The translations under genes and the position numbers were made by a program. A stretch of 26,870 nucleotides of DNA from VBDM01 sp041493345. Lineage in GTDB: Bacteria > Pseudomonadota > Gammaproteobacteria > Burkholderiales > SG8-39. Below the pieces are notes generated by a model. The model made no database searches, was not told the origin of the DNA, and saw nothing but the letters and a program-made list of their open reading frames with translations. Below, one piece after another: positions 1 through 7,094 of this stretch (position 1 is its first letter; each line of letters opens with the position of its first letter). The stretch covers positions 1 to 26,870 of the forward strand of contig JBGPYQ010000018.1 in assembly GCA_041493345.1 (NCBI GenBank). The letters run 5' to 3'.

Positions 1-1
1 C

Positions 2-649
2 CCAGACACCCGCGAATCCCGCGCTGCCCGCCTGTCCGGAGAGCGCTTGCCGCAACGGTTCGACCAGCATCCGCAGTTCGAACGCATCGCCGTATACCTG
101 CCGGTAGACGACTCCGCCGGCATCGACGATGGTCACTTGCGAGATATGGTCGAAGCCCTTGGGTGTCGCGTACCAGGTGAATCCGAACGCGCGCGTGATC
201 GCCTGCATCGTCGCCGCGTCGGCGCTGAGGAATCCCCAGCCCGGGTCGCGAATGCCGTTCTGGCGCGCGAACGCTCCCATCGCCTCGGGCGAGTCGAACG
301 GCTGGTTGAAGCCGATGGTGACGACGTTGAGCTTGTCCGGGCCGAGCGCGGCGCGCGCCTCTTTCACCGTTTTCGCCAGGAACTGCGTCGCCACCGGACA
401 GGCCTGCGAGCAGGCGGTATAGACGAAGCTCACCACGAGAGGCTTGCCGCGGTAATCGGCGAGCGCGATGCGCCTGCGATTCTGGTCGAGCAGCGCGTAT
501 TCGCCGATCTGCCGGCCGACCGCGGCCTGGCTTGCGGCCAGCGCCTTGTCGTAATCGGGCACGCCCGGCGCGGGCGCTTCGTGCGCCGCCGCGCCCGCTG
601 CGAGGAGGCACAGCGCCCCGCAGACGGCGAACGCTCCGCGGATTCTCAC
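2..649 (-). CDS. SCO1/SenC family copper chaperone (partial, 3' end outside window)
   Basis: A thioredoxin-fold copper chaperone of the SCO1/SenC family, which delivers copper to the CuA centre of heme-copper oxidases on the outer face of the membrane. The N-terminus is a signal or anchor sequence (about residues 4-22). The copper-binding CxxxC lies in YTACSQACP (Cys80 and Cys84 from the GTG at 649), and the conserved downstream His is in FDHISQ (about residue 168). I chose GTG 649; an in-frame TTG at 661 overlaps the stop codon of the preceding heme O synthase gene (TTGA) and would suit translational coupling, so the start is uncertain. It is the last visible gene of the leftward oxidase operon, and the frame stays open to the window edge. 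The order subunit II, subunit I, heme synthase, SenC resembles the norSY-senC clusters known from ammonia oxidisers. Confidence 0.9.
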   Translation of the reverse strand, partial: MRIRGAFAVCGALCLLAAGAAAHEAPAPGVPDYDKALAASQAAVGRQIGEYALLDQNRRRIALADYRGKPLVVSFVYTACSQACPVATQFLAKTVKEARAALGPDKLNVVTIGFNQPFDSPEAMGAFARQNGIRDPGWGFLSADAATMQAITRAFGFTWYATPKGFDHISQVTIVDAGGVVYRQVYGDAFELRMLVEPLRQALSGQAGSAGFAGVW

Positions 650-657
650 GGGGAGTT

Positions 658-1524
658 TCAAGCGCGCAGCGCGCCGTCCAGCATCGCCGCGACGAGGAGA
701 ATCGAGAGTTGCGCGAGCGACGCGTGGAAGCACGCCATTGCGCTCTTCCGGTCTGGATTGCGCATGAGCCGCCAGCCGTAGCGCAGGAACAACGCGCCGC
801 CCGCCGCGGCGCCGGTCAGATAGATCCAGCCTGCCGAGTAGAGCGCCGGCGCGAGCGATGCCCCCGCGAGCAGAACGATGTGGCCAAAAATCGCGCGCGC
901 AGCGGCCGCGTCGCCCTTCACCACCGGCAACATCGGCACGCCGGCAGCGGCATAGTCGGCGCGCCAGGCGATGGCGAGGCTCCAGAAGTGCGGCGGCGTC
1001 CACAGGAACAGCGCGAGCGCGAGCAGCAGCGCCTCGGGCGACAGCGCCGGGGTCACTGCCGCCGCGCCGGCGAGGACCGCGAAACTTCCCGCGAGACCGC
1101 CGACGACGATGTTGAGCCAGGTGCGGCGCTTCAGCCACACGGTATAGACGATGGCGTAGAAAAAGGCGCCGAGGAACGTATACAGTGCCGCCGCCGGATT
1201 GACCGCCAGCCACGCGGCCGCGACCGCGAGCCCCGTCATCAGCGCGATCAGCCACGGCCAGCCGGCATGATGCCGCAGCGCGCCGGTGACGAAAGGCCGC
1301 CGGCGCGTGCGCTCCATGCTTCGGTCGAATTCCCATTCGTAGTACTGGTTGAATGCGCCGGCGCTCGCCGAGGACACCAGCACCGCGAGAGCGAGGACGG
1401 CAAGCCGCCAAGCCGGTACCGCCGGCCCCGGCTGGATCGCCGCGCCGGCGAGCGCCGTCACCGCGATGACGATGCCGATGCGCAGCTTGAACAGGTTGAA
1501 CGCGAGCTTGAGTGCGATGCCCAT
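658..1524 (-). CDS. ctaB: Heme O synthase (protoheme IX farnesyltransferase, UbiA family)
   Basis: An integral membrane prenyltransferase that adds a farnesyl group to protoheme IX to make heme O, the precursor of heme A, for the adjacent oxidase. The 288-aa protein has the usual length and many hydrophobic helices. The first aspartate-rich prenyl diphosphate motif is recognisable as FNQYYEWEFDRSMERT, followed by RRRP, typical of CyoE/CtaB. The start ATG at 1524 is preceded by GGAG, and the gene begins 25 bp after subunit I ends, so it belongs to the same operon. Its presence implies that the neighbouring enzyme carries an o- or a-type heme. If the neighbour is really an NO reductase, a heme O/A requirement would be notable, because classic cNOR uses heme b. 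Confidence 0.93.
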   Translation of the reverse strand: MGIALKLAFNLFKLRIGIVIAVTALAGAAIQPGPAVPAWRLAVLALAVLVSSASAGAFNQYYEWEFDRSMERTRRRPFVTGALRHHAGWPWLIALMTGLAVAAAWLAVNPAAALYTFLGAFFYAIVYTVWLKRRTWLNIVVGGLAGSFAVLAGAAAVTPALSPEALLLALALFLWTPPHFWSLAIAWRADYAAAGVPMLPVVKGDAAAARAIFGHIVLLAGASLAPALYSAGWIYLTGAAAGGALFLRYGWRLMRNPDRKSAMACFHASLAQLSILLVAAMLDGALRA

Positions 1525-1549
1525 TCGCCGTCTCCGCGAGCGCCGCCCT

Positions 1550-3247
1550 TCAGCTCAGGCCCCACACCGTGGACAGGTACTTCCAGTTGACGAAGTAGTA
1601 CAGCACGAACGCGGTGAGGAACACCATGGCGAAGACGAAGGTGCCCGGCGCGGCGAAGCCGGCATGCCCGTGTCCGGTGATCGCCGTCACGACCGGCATG
1701 CGCAGCACGCTGCCCTGCGTGCCATAGACTCCGCCTTCGAGGCGCTTGCCCCACAGAAGCGAACCCACGGTGAGGTAGATATAGGCCGCGCCGCCGCCGA
1801 TCGCCACCAGGCCGGCGACGCCCATGATGCCGAGCATCAGCCACGCCGTGCCGGGAAATTCGTACGGCAGCGCCGTGCCTGCGAAGGTGATGTCCCAGTG
1901 GCGGCGCGGCACGCCCAAGGTGCCTGCGCCCATCATCGCCAGAACGAATACCGACATGCCGAGACCGAACAGGTACGGCTGCCACTTCGCCAGCCCCGGC
2001 ATGATCACCTCGCGGTTGAACAGGGTCGGCAGCAGGAAATAGGTGAGCGCCATGAACGCGAGCGTGGTGCCGATCACCACCGTGGCATGGAAGTGCCCCG
2101 GCACGTAGATGGTGTTGTGGATGAGCATGTTCAGCTGCTCGGTGCCCATCATCACGCCTGAAATTCCGCCGAGGAAGCCGAAACCGAACAGCGAGATGAA
2201 CATGCCCGAGAACACGGGGTTGCCCCAGGGCGCCTTGCGGATCCACTCGAACAGCCCTCGGGTGTAGCCCTTTTCGCGCTGCGCCACCTCGATCGAGCCA
2301 GGCACCGTGAGGCCGTGGATCATGGAGGCGAGCACCGCCAGGTACATGGCGTAGCTGGTGTTGAACACTTTCCATTCGGTGGAGAGGCCCGGGTCGGAGA
2401 GCAGGTGGTGGGCGCTGGCGAGCTGCAGGAAGAGGATATACAGCAGGAACGCCACGCGCGAGACGCGCTCGGACATGGGCTTCGCGCCGAAAACGATGGC
2501 GGCAATTGCGTACCACACCGCGACGTGCGCCGACACGTTGATCTGCTGCGAGGAGTGGCCGAAGGCCCACCAGATGGTGCGGTACATCAGGGGATCGATG
2601 GACTTGATGTAACCGGTCGACCAGAGGAAGGTCGGGATCAGGATGATCGCGCCCGAGGCGATGGTGAAGATGGCGATGATGCAGGCGGTAAGCGCGCCGA
2701 AGGTCACCAGCGGAATCGAGCCTTCGTAGGTCCTCTCCGCTTTCGCCACGACCAGCGTGCCCAGAAACACGAAGCAGCCGACCAGCGCGCCCACCGCGAA
2801 GAGGATCAATCCGAGGTAGAACGCCGGATGGCCGGGCAGCGGAACGTAGGAGGTGAACATCACCGTCGAGGTGCCGGTGAACACGGCCACGTTCACGGTC
2901 ACCGCGCCGATCAGCATGAGCGCGAACCCAAGCCACGCCATGCGCGGCGTCGCCAGGCGCGACCTGAGCAGGGTCGAGGAGCAGAAATACAGCACCGCGA
3001 TCTCGAAAAAGATGATCCAGAATGCGAGCATGTCCAGCCCGTGCACCGTCAGGGTCATGTAGAAGTTCTCGGCGTCGATCAGGTGCACCGCCTGCCAGCG
3101 CGTGAGCAGGACGAGCAGCGCCAGAACGCCGCCCACGAGCAGCGACACGACCGCGGCGACGGCGTTCACCTTGATCAGCGTCTCGGCCGAGCGGTGGAAC
3201 TGCAGGCCGGTGCGCGGGCAGGTCCGGAAAAGTGCCGTGGTTGTCAT
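1550..3247 (-). CDS. B-family heme-copper oxidoreductase subunit I, active-site Tyr replaced by Gln
   Basis: Catalytic subunit (565 aa, many membrane helices) of a ba3-type (B-family) heme-copper enzyme. By position it matches Thermus ba3: low-spin heme ligands His69 and His387, high-spin ligand His385, and CuB-site ligands His231, His280 and His281 (ASAHHLLSDPG; VPGHFHATV). In ordinary oxidases the CuB histidine sits in HPEVY or HPIVY and its Tyr is covalently cross-linked to it. Here the segment reads GHSSQQIN, giving Gln235 in the Tyr position (codon at 2543-2545). Loss of this Tyr is a hallmark of NO-reductase-like branches of the superfamily. ATG 3247 is preceded by GGGGAG. Current pipelines would probably name it a cytochrome c oxidase subunit; the true substrate (O2 or NO) is open. 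Confidence 0.93.
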   Translation of the reverse strand: MTTTALFRTCPRTGLQFHRSAETLIKVNAVAAVVSLLVGGVLALLVLLTRWQAVHLIDAENFYMTLTVHGLDMLAFWIIFFEIAVLYFCSSTLLRSRLATPRMAWLGFALMLIGAVTVNVAVFTGTSTVMFTSYVPLPGHPAFYLGLILFAVGALVGCFVFLGTLVVAKAERTYEGSIPLVTFGALTACIIAIFTIASGAIILIPTFLWSTGYIKSIDPLMYRTIWWAFGHSSQQINVSAHVAVWYAIAAIVFGAKPMSERVSRVAFLLYILFLQLASAHHLLSDPGLSTEWKVFNTSYAMYLAVLASMIHGLTVPGSIEVAQREKGYTRGLFEWIRKAPWGNPVFSGMFISLFGFGFLGGISGVMMGTEQLNMLIHNTIYVPGHFHATVVIGTTLAFMALTYFLLPTLFNREVIMPGLAKWQPYLFGLGMSVFVLAMMGAGTLGVPRRHWDITFAGTALPYEFPGTAWLMLGIMGVAGLVAIGGGAAYIYLTVGSLLWGKRLEGGVYGTQGSVLRMPVVTAITGHGHAGFAAPGTFVFAMVFLTAFVLYYFVNWKYLSTVWGLS

Positions 3248-3271
3248 GTTCGAGACTCCCCTATTTGACGC

Positions 3272-3811
3272 TCATTTCACATAAAGTCTGCTCACCATCG
3301 TGTGATGGTTGATGCCGCAGAACTCGTTGCAGACGATCGAGTAGGTGCCGGCACGATTGGGCGTGACGTTGATCACGTGCTCGTAGCCGGGCAGCACCTG
3401 AATGTTGATGTTCTCGGGCTGCAGCGAGAAGCCGTGCTGGTAGTCCATCGAGGTGAGGTGCAGGCGGTAGGTCTTGCCCTTCTCCAGCTCGAGGATCGGC
3501 CACCACTGCCACAGCCGCGCGATCAGGTAGACGTCGCTGCCTTCGGGAGGCTTCACCACGGGAATTTTCTGGTCGGTCTCCTCGCGCACCTTGTACCGGT
3601 CGACCATCGCCTGCGCCTTCTTGGAATAGGCGTCGGGCGTGGTGCGGTAGGTTTCCGAGGAGAGGTTCTGCTTTCCGAATATGTGCCAGTACGGCATCAT
3701 GAAAAACATCACCAGGCACCAGACAAAAGCGATGACGATCCATACCAGCTCGACGCTGTGGATCGGCTGCTTCCACCACAGTCGCTCGGAAGGCGGCAGT
3801 ATGGCGCTCAT
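3272..3811 (-). CDS. Heme-copper oxidase subunit II with CuA site
   Basis: Electron-entry subunit (179 aa) with one N-terminal membrane helix (about residues 20-40) and a cupredoxin domain outside the membrane. The dinuclear CuA ligands are complete: His126 in YQHGFSL, then Cys161, Cys165, His169 and Met172 in CNEFCGINHHTM. This shows the complex takes electrons from a soluble donor such as cytochrome c rather than directly from quinol. The short, single-helix form is typical of B-family (ba3) enzymes. ATG 3811 follows a GGGGAG ribosome site, and the gene lies 24 bp before subunit I on the same strand. Confidence 0.94.
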   Translation of the reverse strand: MSAILPPSERLWWKQPIHSVELVWIVIAFVWCLVMFFMMPYWHIFGKQNLSSETYRTTPDAYSKKAQAMVDRYKVREETDQKIPVVKPPEGSDVYLIARLWQWWPILELEKGKTYRLHLTSMDYQHGFSLQPENINIQVLPGYEHVINVTPNRAGTYSIVCNEFCGINHHTMVSRLYVK

Positions 3812-3829
3812 ATGCAGGTCTCCCCGTGG

Positions 3830-3994
3830 TTATTTCGCGATCGGAATGCCGACGATCTCCATCACGCCCCAGACGATGTAGATGACCGTCGGGATGGCGA
3901 CGCCGAGAAACAGGAGCAGGAAAGGGTTCTCGAGGATCTGCTGCATCACCGGCACGCGTTCGTCTGCGGGCGCGGCCTGGACGGGCTCAGCCAT
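3830..3994 (-). CDS. Small single-helix subunit of ba3-type oxidase (subunit IIa-like)
   Basis: A 54-aa protein with an acidic/Ala-rich N-terminus and one predicted membrane helix (about residues 24-47, NPFLLLFLGVAIPTVIYIVW). Its place immediately before subunit II matches the small IIa-type subunit of ba3 oxidases. I chose ATG 3994 because AAGGAG lies a few bases upstream; a longer reading from 4036 has no such site and would begin upstream of the predicted promoter's start point. It is the first gene of the leftward operon, with a predicted 5' leader of about 25 nt. Confidence 0.75.
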   Translation of the reverse strand: MAEPVQAAPADERVPVMQQILENPFLLLFLGVAIPTVIYIVWGVMEIVGIPIAK

Positions 3995-4053
3995 GGCGTC
4001 TCTCCTTCTGTGGTTCGTGAGCGCAAATCTACGCACCGGCTGCGGAAAAAAAT

Positions 4054-4067
4054 TTGATGTAAATTAA
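4054..4067. promoter_or_regulatory. FNR/DNR-like box for the leftward oxidase operon
   Basis: TTGATGTAAATTAA matches the FNR/DNR consensus TTGAT-N4-ATCAA with one mismatch. Its centre (4060.5) is 41.5 bp from a predicted leftward start at 4019, which is served by a -10 hexamer TAGATT (minus strand, 4031-4026). This is classic class II activator geometry. Which family member binds (FNR/Anr for oxygen, DNR/NnrR for NO) cannot be read from the site. Confidence 0.65.
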
Positions 4068-4094
4068 GGTTTCGGAGGCGGACCGGGGCCGGAA

Positions 4095-4108
4095 TTGATG
4101 CAGGTCAA
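4095..4108. promoter_or_regulatory. Second FNR/DNR-like box in the divergent region
   Basis: TTGATGCAGGTCAA fits TTGAT-N4-ATCAA with one mismatch (GTCAA right half). It lies 41 bp from the first box, centre to centre, i.e. at -82.5 relative to the predicted leftward start, close to four helical turns away. It may be an auxiliary site for the oxidase operon. Confidence 0.5.
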
Positions 4109-4234
4109 ACTTGGTGCTGTTCGCCGCGGCGCCTTTCGTGGGCTATTCGCCGCGCCGGCCACCCGCCTCGTCGGACCCCGGGTGGCCCTGTTCGCGCAAC
4201 GGGAATGCGGCGGACCCGGCTGCGTCCGCGTTTC

Positions 4235-4248
4235 CTGATGTGAGTCAA
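4235..4248 (+). promoter_or_regulatory. FNR-like box and -10 for the rightward cytochrome b-reductase gene
   Basis: CTGATGTGAGTCAA is a two-mismatch FNR-type box centred at 4241.5. A near-perfect -10 hexamer TATATT lies at 4271-4276 and predicts a start near 4283, again exactly 41.5 bp from the box centre. The match to consensus is weaker than for the other two boxes, but the spacing to the -10 is right. An ATG at 4286 opens an 8-codon reading frame that ends (4310-4312) just after the proposed GTG start of the big gene. Confidence 0.5.
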
Positions 4249-4305
4249 ATCGCGGCCGGGAGCCGGCTGCTATATTTGACGCTTCATGAAAATCCCGCTC
4301 CGCCG

Positions 4306-6201
4306 GTGCTGAAGCGCATCCAATCCTCGGGCCAATGGCTGTTCCTGAAAGCGGAAGGCGCGTTCAACGCCGCCTTCGGCGACCGGCTCAACCCGCTCTA
4401 CTACCTCGGCGCCATCAGCTACTGGATGCTGTGGGTGGTGGTGGCGAGCGGCCTGTACGTCTACGTGTTCTACCGCACCGGCGTGGATACGACTTACGCC
4501 TCCGTGGAAGCCTTGACCCACGCACAATGGTACGCGGGCGGCGTGATGCGCAGCCTGCACCGCTACGCCTCGGACGCGATGGTGCTGACGATGCTGCTGC
4601 ACCTGACGCGCCATTTCATCTTCGACCGCTATCGCGCCTTCCGCGCCTTCTCCTGGATCACCGGCGTGGTCCTGCTGTGGCTGGTCTATGCCTCCGGTGT
4701 GAACGGCTATATGCTGCCCTGGGACCGGCTCGCGCAATTCGTGGTGACGGCCACCGCGGAATGGTTCGACGGACTGCCGGTGTTTCGCGGCGTGCTGGTG
4801 CGCAATTTCGTCCTCCCGGAAGCGATCAGCGATCGCTTCTTCTCGCTGCTTTCCTTTCTTCACATCGGCATTCCGCTCGCGGCGCTGGCGGTGCTGTTGG
4901 TGCACACGCTGCGTGTGCCGCGCGCGAGAACCCTGCCGCCGCGGCCGCTCGCCCTGGTCACGCTCGGCGCGCTGGTGTTGCTTTCTCTTGCAAAGCCGGC
5001 TGTTTCGCAAGGCCCGGCCGATCTCAATCGCGTCCCGCTCGAGCTCGACTTCGACTGGTTCTATCTCGCCGCGTATCCGCTGATTTACAGCTGGTCACCG
5101 CAGAAGTTGTGGCTGCTGGTCGGCGGATTCACGGTCCTGTTCCTGCTTGCGCCGTGGCTGCCGCCGAAGCGCAGAACCCGCGAAGCGGCGCTGCAGATCA
5201 CGATTCACCCGGGCAACCGGACGGTAAGCACGTGGGAAGGCGAAACCGTGCTCGACAGCGCCCTGCGCCAGGGCGTACCGCTGCCGTTCGAGTGCCGCAA
5301 CGGCGGCTGCTCCGTGTGCAAATGCGCATTGCTGAACGGCGAGATCGACTACGGTATCTATCAGAAGTCGGCGCTGTCCGACGCCGAGCGCGCCGCCGGG
5401 AAATTCCTCTCCTGCTGCGCCACGCCGCTCTCCGACATCGAGGTCGAGTACGAGGAAGGGGCGGCGCAACGCGAGCCCGCCAGGCACTACACGGCGCGCG
5501 TCGAGCGGCTGGAGCGCCTCGCGCACGACGTGATGCTGGTCGTGCTGCGGCTGGAAGGCGGCGAGCGCATCCGCTTCGAAGCCGGGCAGTTCATCAACTT
5601 CATCCTCGAAGACGGCGAGCGGCGCGCGTACTCCTTCACCACCGCGCCGCAGGAAACCGATACGGTCGAGCTGCACATCCGTCTCGTTCCCGACGGCCGC
5701 TTCACCCCCCGCGTGTTCAACGAGATGAAAACCGGCGACGCGGTGCGCTTCGAAGGTCCTCTCGGGTATTCAGCCATCCGCGACGGCGGCAAGCCGCTGA
5801 TTCTCGTCGCCGGCGCGACCGGCTTTGCCCCGGTGAAGAGCGTGCTCGAGCACGCGTTCCGCGCAGGCTTCAGGCGCAAGCTGATCTTCTACTGGGGCGT
5901 GCGCCGGCGCCGCGACCTGTACCTGGCGGAGCTGCCGGAGCGCTGGCAGCGCGAACACGACAACTTTCGGTTCATTCCGGTGCTGTCGGACCCGGCGCCC
6001 GAGGACGATTGGAACGGGCGCACCGGACTCGTCCACGAGGCGATCCTCGCGGACTTTCCCAGCCTCTCGGGCTACGAGATTTACGCCTGCGGCTCGGTGA
6101 AGATGGTGGAGGTGGCGCGGCCTGCATTCCTCGCGCAGGGGCTCGCCGAGGACGCCTGCTTCTCCGACGCCTTCCTGCCCGCGGCGCGGCGAGCGACCTG
6201 A
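4306..6201 (+). CDS. Cytochrome b / [2Fe-2S] ferredoxin / FAD-NAD(P)H reductase fusion protein
   Basis: A three-part redox fusion, 631 aa from GTG 4306. Residues about 1-290 are a cytochrome b/b6 core with membrane helices and four heme ligands in two 14-residue-spaced pairs: His85/His99 (SLHRYAS...LLHLTRH) and His186/His200 (FLHIGIP...LVHTLR), plus a LPWDRL motif. Residues about 305-385 are a plant-type [2Fe-2S] domain (Cys330, Cys335, Cys338, Cys370/371). The rest is a ferredoxin-NADP reductase-like module: FAD motif RAYSFTTAP, NAD(P) motif GATGFAP (about 503), and YACGSVKM near the end. It likely passes electrons from NAD(P)H through FAD and Fe-S to membrane hemes, acceptor unknown. The start is uncertain: the frame extends upstream to 4111, no Shine-Dalgarno precedes GTG 4306, and ATG 4286 is out of frame. 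Confidence 0.88.
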   Translation: MLKRIQSSGQWLFLKAEGAFNAAFGDRLNPLYYLGAISYWMLWVVVASGLYVYVFYRTGVDTTYASVEALTHAQWYAGGVMRSLHRYASDAMVLTMLLHLTRHFIFDRYRAFRAFSWITGVVLLWLVYASGVNGYMLPWDRLAQFVVTATAEWFDGLPVFRGVLVRNFVLPEAISDRFFSLLSFLHIGIPLAALAVLLVHTLRVPRARTLPPRPLALVTLGALVLLSLAKPAVSQGPADLNRVPLELDFDWFYLAAYPLIYSWSPQKLWLLVGGFTVLFLLAPWLPPKRRTREAALQITIHPGNRTVSTWEGETVLDSALRQGVPLPFECRNGGCSVCKCALLNGEIDYGIYQKSALSDAERAAGKFLSCCATPLSDIEVEYEEGAAQREPARHYTARVERLERLAHDVMLVVLRLEGGERIRFEAGQFINFILEDGERRAYSFTTAPQETDTVELHIRLVPDGRFTPRVFNEMKTGDAVRFEGPLGYSAIRDGGKPLILVAGATGFAPVKSVLEHAFRAGFRRKLIFYWGVRRRRDLYLAELPERWQREHDNFRFIPVLSDPAPEDDWNGRTGLVHEAILADFPSLSGYEIYACGSVKMVEVARPAFLAQGLAEDACFSDAFLPAARRAT

Positions 6202-6341
6202 ACCGGGGGTGCTGGCGCGCCGCCATTTCCGATGAAATCCGGGATGCCGCGGATCCCGAAGCGCGGCCGCTCGACGCTGCTGCAAGGGCGCATTCCTGTC
6301 CTGTAGTTTTCGCGTCACCGCGCCCGCGACGGGGTCAACCG

Positions 6342-6358
6342 CGCCGCGGCCCGCGGCG
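6342..6358. repeat. GC palindrome upstream of the RAYT gene
   Basis: A 17-bp perfect palindrome with arms CGCCGCGG and CCGCGGCG around one central base, 25 bp before the RAYT start codon. It could be a REP-like hairpin recognised by the neighbouring transposase, or a terminator-like structure behind the reductase gene. No second copy was found in the window, so its identity as a REP is unproven. Confidence 0.35.
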
Positions 6359-6383
6359 TTGTTCGTTGCGGAAACCGCGTACC

Positions 6384-6989
6384 ATGTCGCGCCTCGCCTG
6401 CCCCGAAGAGCCCCACGGTACACTGCACGTCGTGCAGCGCGGTCTCGGACGCTCGGTCTGCTTTTCCTGTGCACGCGACCGCGCCGCCTATCTCGAGGCA
6501 TTGCGCCGATGCGCCGAGCGCGAGGAATGCGCCATTCATGCCTACGCTCTGATGGGGAACCACGTGCACCTCCTCGTCACCTCCGCGCGCTCGGCGGGCG
6601 CCGCGCGACTGATGCCTGCGATCGCCGCAAGCTATGCGCGCCACCTCGCAGCGGAATACGGTCACGCGGAAGCGTTGTGGGAGGACCCCTACGACGCCTC
6701 GCCCGTATACGCCCGCCGGTATCTGCTCGCCTGCATGCGCTACATCGAGGAGAACCCGGTGCGCGCGGGACTCGCCGCGCACCCGGGCGCGTACCCCTGG
6801 TCGAGCTACCGCGCCAACGCATTCGGAGAGAACGACGCTCTGGTCACGCCCCACCCGCACTACTATTCGCTGGGGCGCTCGTCCGATGAGCGCCGCGCGG
6901 CCTATGCGGCGCTGTTCACGCGGACGCGGGGAACGGGCCGGGCGGGCGGGGTGCGGCGGATGAAGGGAGAGGAAATCCGGCGCGAATAA
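6384..6989 (+). CDS. REP-associated tyrosine transposase (RAYT, IS200/Y1 family)
   Basis: A 201-aa Y1-transposase-like protein of the domesticated RAYT group, which nicks single-stranded REP hairpins. The HUH metal motif is GNHVHLL (His60, His62), and the candidate nucleophile is Tyr120 in MRYIEENPVRAGL, the family's signature segment, followed by PWSSYRAN. The N-terminal HVVQRGLGR corresponds to the usual HVxxRGNxR. It stands alone, without left and right transposon ends, as RAYTs normally do. I chose ATG 6384 because it immediately precedes the conserved domain; no ribosome site is evident. It shares its frame with an open stretch running through the preceding gene, which is coincidental. 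Confidence 0.85.
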   Translation: MSRLACPEEPHGTLHVVQRGLGRSVCFSCARDRAAYLEALRRCAEREECAIHAYALMGNHVHLLVTSARSAGAARLMPAIAASYARHLAAEYGHAEALWEDPYDASPVYARRYLLACMRYIEENPVRAGLAAHPGAYPWSSYRANAFGENDALVTPHPHYYSLGRSSDERRAAYAALFTRTRGTGRAGGVRRMKGEEIRRE

Positions 6990-7094
6990 CGACTATCATT
7001 GGCTGCCGGACTCCCGGCTTTCGCGGGGAGCGCGCTCAACCGGAAATTCATCTTGAGTCTTCAACGCCAAGTTGCCGGCGCAGACGGGTAAGCG

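Noticed and set aside
1458..2936. A 492-codon minus-strand frame
   Set aside because: Shadow of heme-copper subunit I in another frame; the composition is Arg/His-rich with no domain signature.
4300..6201. The fusion protein as a cytochrome bc1/b6f complex component
   Set aside because: There is no Rieske protein or cytochrome c1/f gene nearby, and the C-terminal half is a ferredoxin reductase module.
4335..6383. A very long open frame (884 codons) spanning the reductase and RAYT genes
   Set aside because: The part before 6384 is a shadow frame of the cytochrome b-reductase gene in GC-rich DNA; only the RAYT part has domain motifs.
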